Assembly: GCA_005878325.1 (NCBI GenBank)
Contig: VBMR01000010.1
Location: 1 to 5,200 of the forward strand
Length of the DNA: 5,200 bases
From: Methanobacteriota archaeon
Lineage (GTDB): Archaea; Thermoplasmatota; Thermoplasmata; RBG-16-68-12
Direction of reading: 5' to 3'
Of this stretch, positions 4,142-5,200 are shown piece by piece. Within the stretch, counting starts at the first letter, position 1. Each line of letters opens with the position of its first letter. The notes under the pieces were generated by a model. That model had not been told where the DNA came from and made no database searches. It saw only the letters and a list, made by a program, of their open reading frames with translations. The position numbers and the translations under genes are program-made.

Positions 4142-5200
4142 TCAGTCTCCGTGGCCGACCCCGAGCACCTGGGTCTGGGACCGCCCTGCGCCGTTGTTGT
4201 AGTAGACCACGAGCAGTTGCTTCCCGCCTCCCAGGACGCCCACCGTCGTGCCCGTCCCCGCGGGCAGCAAGAGGAACTGCGGGTCCGCATCCACGCTCGG
4301 ATGGATCGCGTTGAACTTCGCGCTCCGACTGGAGTCCAGCGAGCCGCTCTCCAGGTCTAACGTGGTCACGAAATACCGGAACGTCTGGTTCCCCTCGTCG
4401 ATCGTCGGTGCGCCATGGAGGGCCCCGAGGAAGTTCAGGTCGCCGAGGACGATCGGGGCGGTCTGGATCGCGGTGTTGCGCGAGTTCCCGACGATGAACT
4501 CCAGGAATCCGTCGCCCGTCGTGAGCTCAACTACGGCGGAGACCATCCGCCCGCTCGCGTCGAAGTCGCCCGTCGTCTCGAGGCCGAGGTCCGCGACCTC
4601 GACGACGTAATCCGGAATCCGGTCTCCGTCCACGTCGATCCAGATGTCCGTGACCATCATATTCGCGATGCTCCGGAGTCCGTGCGTCGCGACGGCGAAC
4701 TCCAGCACCCGACCCAGGTCCGGGTCGTCGAACACGTGGGCCCCGGTCGCGCTGATGTCGAACCAATCATCCGGATCGTTCGGCATGCCGGGCGCCTCCT
4801 GGATCAGATTCTCGTTCGGGTCCGAGACGCCAAACTGGTAGAAGTCCACGAAGGTGTCCGCGAGCCCGGGGTTCCGGAGCGTCACGCCCCCATGGTCGTT
4901 CTGGGCAGACGCCGCCGACCGGACGGCCGGGACGATGTGGAACGGCACGCGCAACACGTCTCCGCCGCCCCGTTCCGTCAGGGTGACGAAGCCGTCTCGC
5001 TCGACGAAGCCCGCTGGGATCATGCGGAAGTCGACGCGCAGATCAAGGGAGAGGGTCGCGGTGCGGCCCTTCCGGACCGTGATCGAAGACGGGAGGACCA
5101 CGGCGACGCTGCCATCGGCCTGCGCTGCGGTCCGGAAAGCGGACGTCACGTCGAAGGTCTTCGTGCTGGATCCCTTGTTCCGCACCTGGAGGTCCATGTG
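4142..5200 (-). CDS. C-terminal portion of a large secreted protein, probably an S8 subtilase-type protease (5' end outside window)
   Basis: The visible 352 residues run to the window edge in an open frame that begins inside a beta-sandwich (V-R-N-K-G-S-S-T-K-T-F-D-V). The true start is therefore well upstream, and the ATG at 5197 is internal. Residues about 1-90 (from that Met) look like the Fn3-like domain that follows the catalytic domain in many large subtilases: a V-x-N-K-G edge, V-R-K-G near 41-44, E-R-D-G-F-V-T-L near 66-73 and R-V-P-F near 83-86. Residues about 100-351 form further beta-rich sequence with a calcium-loop-like D-V-D-G-D-R-I-P-D at 188-196. There is no C-terminal membrane helix or sorting signal, and no cysteine, so the protein looks released or held non-covalently. 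The catalytic Asp/His/Ser region is not in the window, so protease activity is inferred. Another adhesin-like or surface beta-protein is the main alternative. It is co-directional with the paralogue operon, 157 nt upstream of it. Confidence 0.65.
   Translation of the reverse strand, partial: HMDLQVRNKGSSTKTFDVTSAFRTAAQADGSVAVVLPSSITVRKGRTATLSLDLRVDFRMIPAGFVERDGFVTLTERGGGDVLRVPFHIVPAVRSAASAQNDHGGVTLRNPGLADTFVDFYQFGVSDPNENLIQEAPGMPNDPDDWFDISATGAHVFDDPDLGRVLEFAVATHGLRSIANMMVTDIWIDVDGDRIPDYVVEVADLGLETTGDFDASGRMVSAVVELTTGDGFLEFIVGNSRNTAIQTAPIVLGDLNFLGALHGAPTIDEGNQTFRYFVTTLDLESGSLDSSRSAKFNAIHPSVDADPQFLLLPAGTGTTVGVLGGGKQLLVVYYNNGAGRSQTQVLGVGHGD

Noticed and set aside
1..5200. tRNA, rRNA, insertion-sequence ends or transposase
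   Set aside because: I saw no such sequence. Nearly all bases are covered by the genes listed.

Overview
The window is GC-rich, densely coding DNA, most likely from an archaeon. A Thermoplasmatota-type lineage is my best guess. The reasons are a TATA-like element about 37 nt upstream of a start codon that also has a Shine-Dalgarno sequence, secreted proteins carrying many N-X-S/T sequons, cysteine-free beta-sandwich ectodomains held by one C-terminal membrane helix with an Arg/Lys-rich tail, and a subtilase-like secreted protein. No rRNA or marker gene is present, so the assignment is inference and a GC-rich bacterium cannot be excluded.

Layout. On the + strand, 2-397 is the C-terminal end of a multi-spanning membrane protein that resembles polysaccharide/oligosaccharide flippases. 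A 72-nt convergent gap follows (398-469) with a near-perfect palindrome. Everything else is on the - strand. Read in transcription order, it starts with the 3' end of a large secreted protein (5200-4142, probably the C-terminal accessory region of an S8 subtilase-type protease). Next is an intergenic region (4141-3985) with a possible terminator and a TATA-like promoter. Then come four consecutive paralogous genes: 3984-3088, 3031-2201 (perhaps starting at 3049), 2199-1360 and 1360-470.

The four paralogues are the core of the window. Each encodes a signal peptide, two tandem copies of a roughly 100-residue beta-rich domain (key motifs: S-P near the start, N-F-x-L, E-G-H-V, a G-P-H-T-like motif, then L-x-P-D-V), one C-terminal membrane helix and a basic tail. 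They fall into two subtypes in the order A-B-A-B, so a two-gene cassette appears to have been duplicated in tandem. The last three junctions are tight (56 or 38 nt, then 1 nt, then a 1-nt TGATG overlap) and have Shine-Dalgarno sequences, as expected for one operon with translational coupling. I cannot name the family with confidence. The conserved histidine pairs raise the possibility of metal binding at the cell surface, and the A+B pairing suggests two partner proteins, but both are inference.
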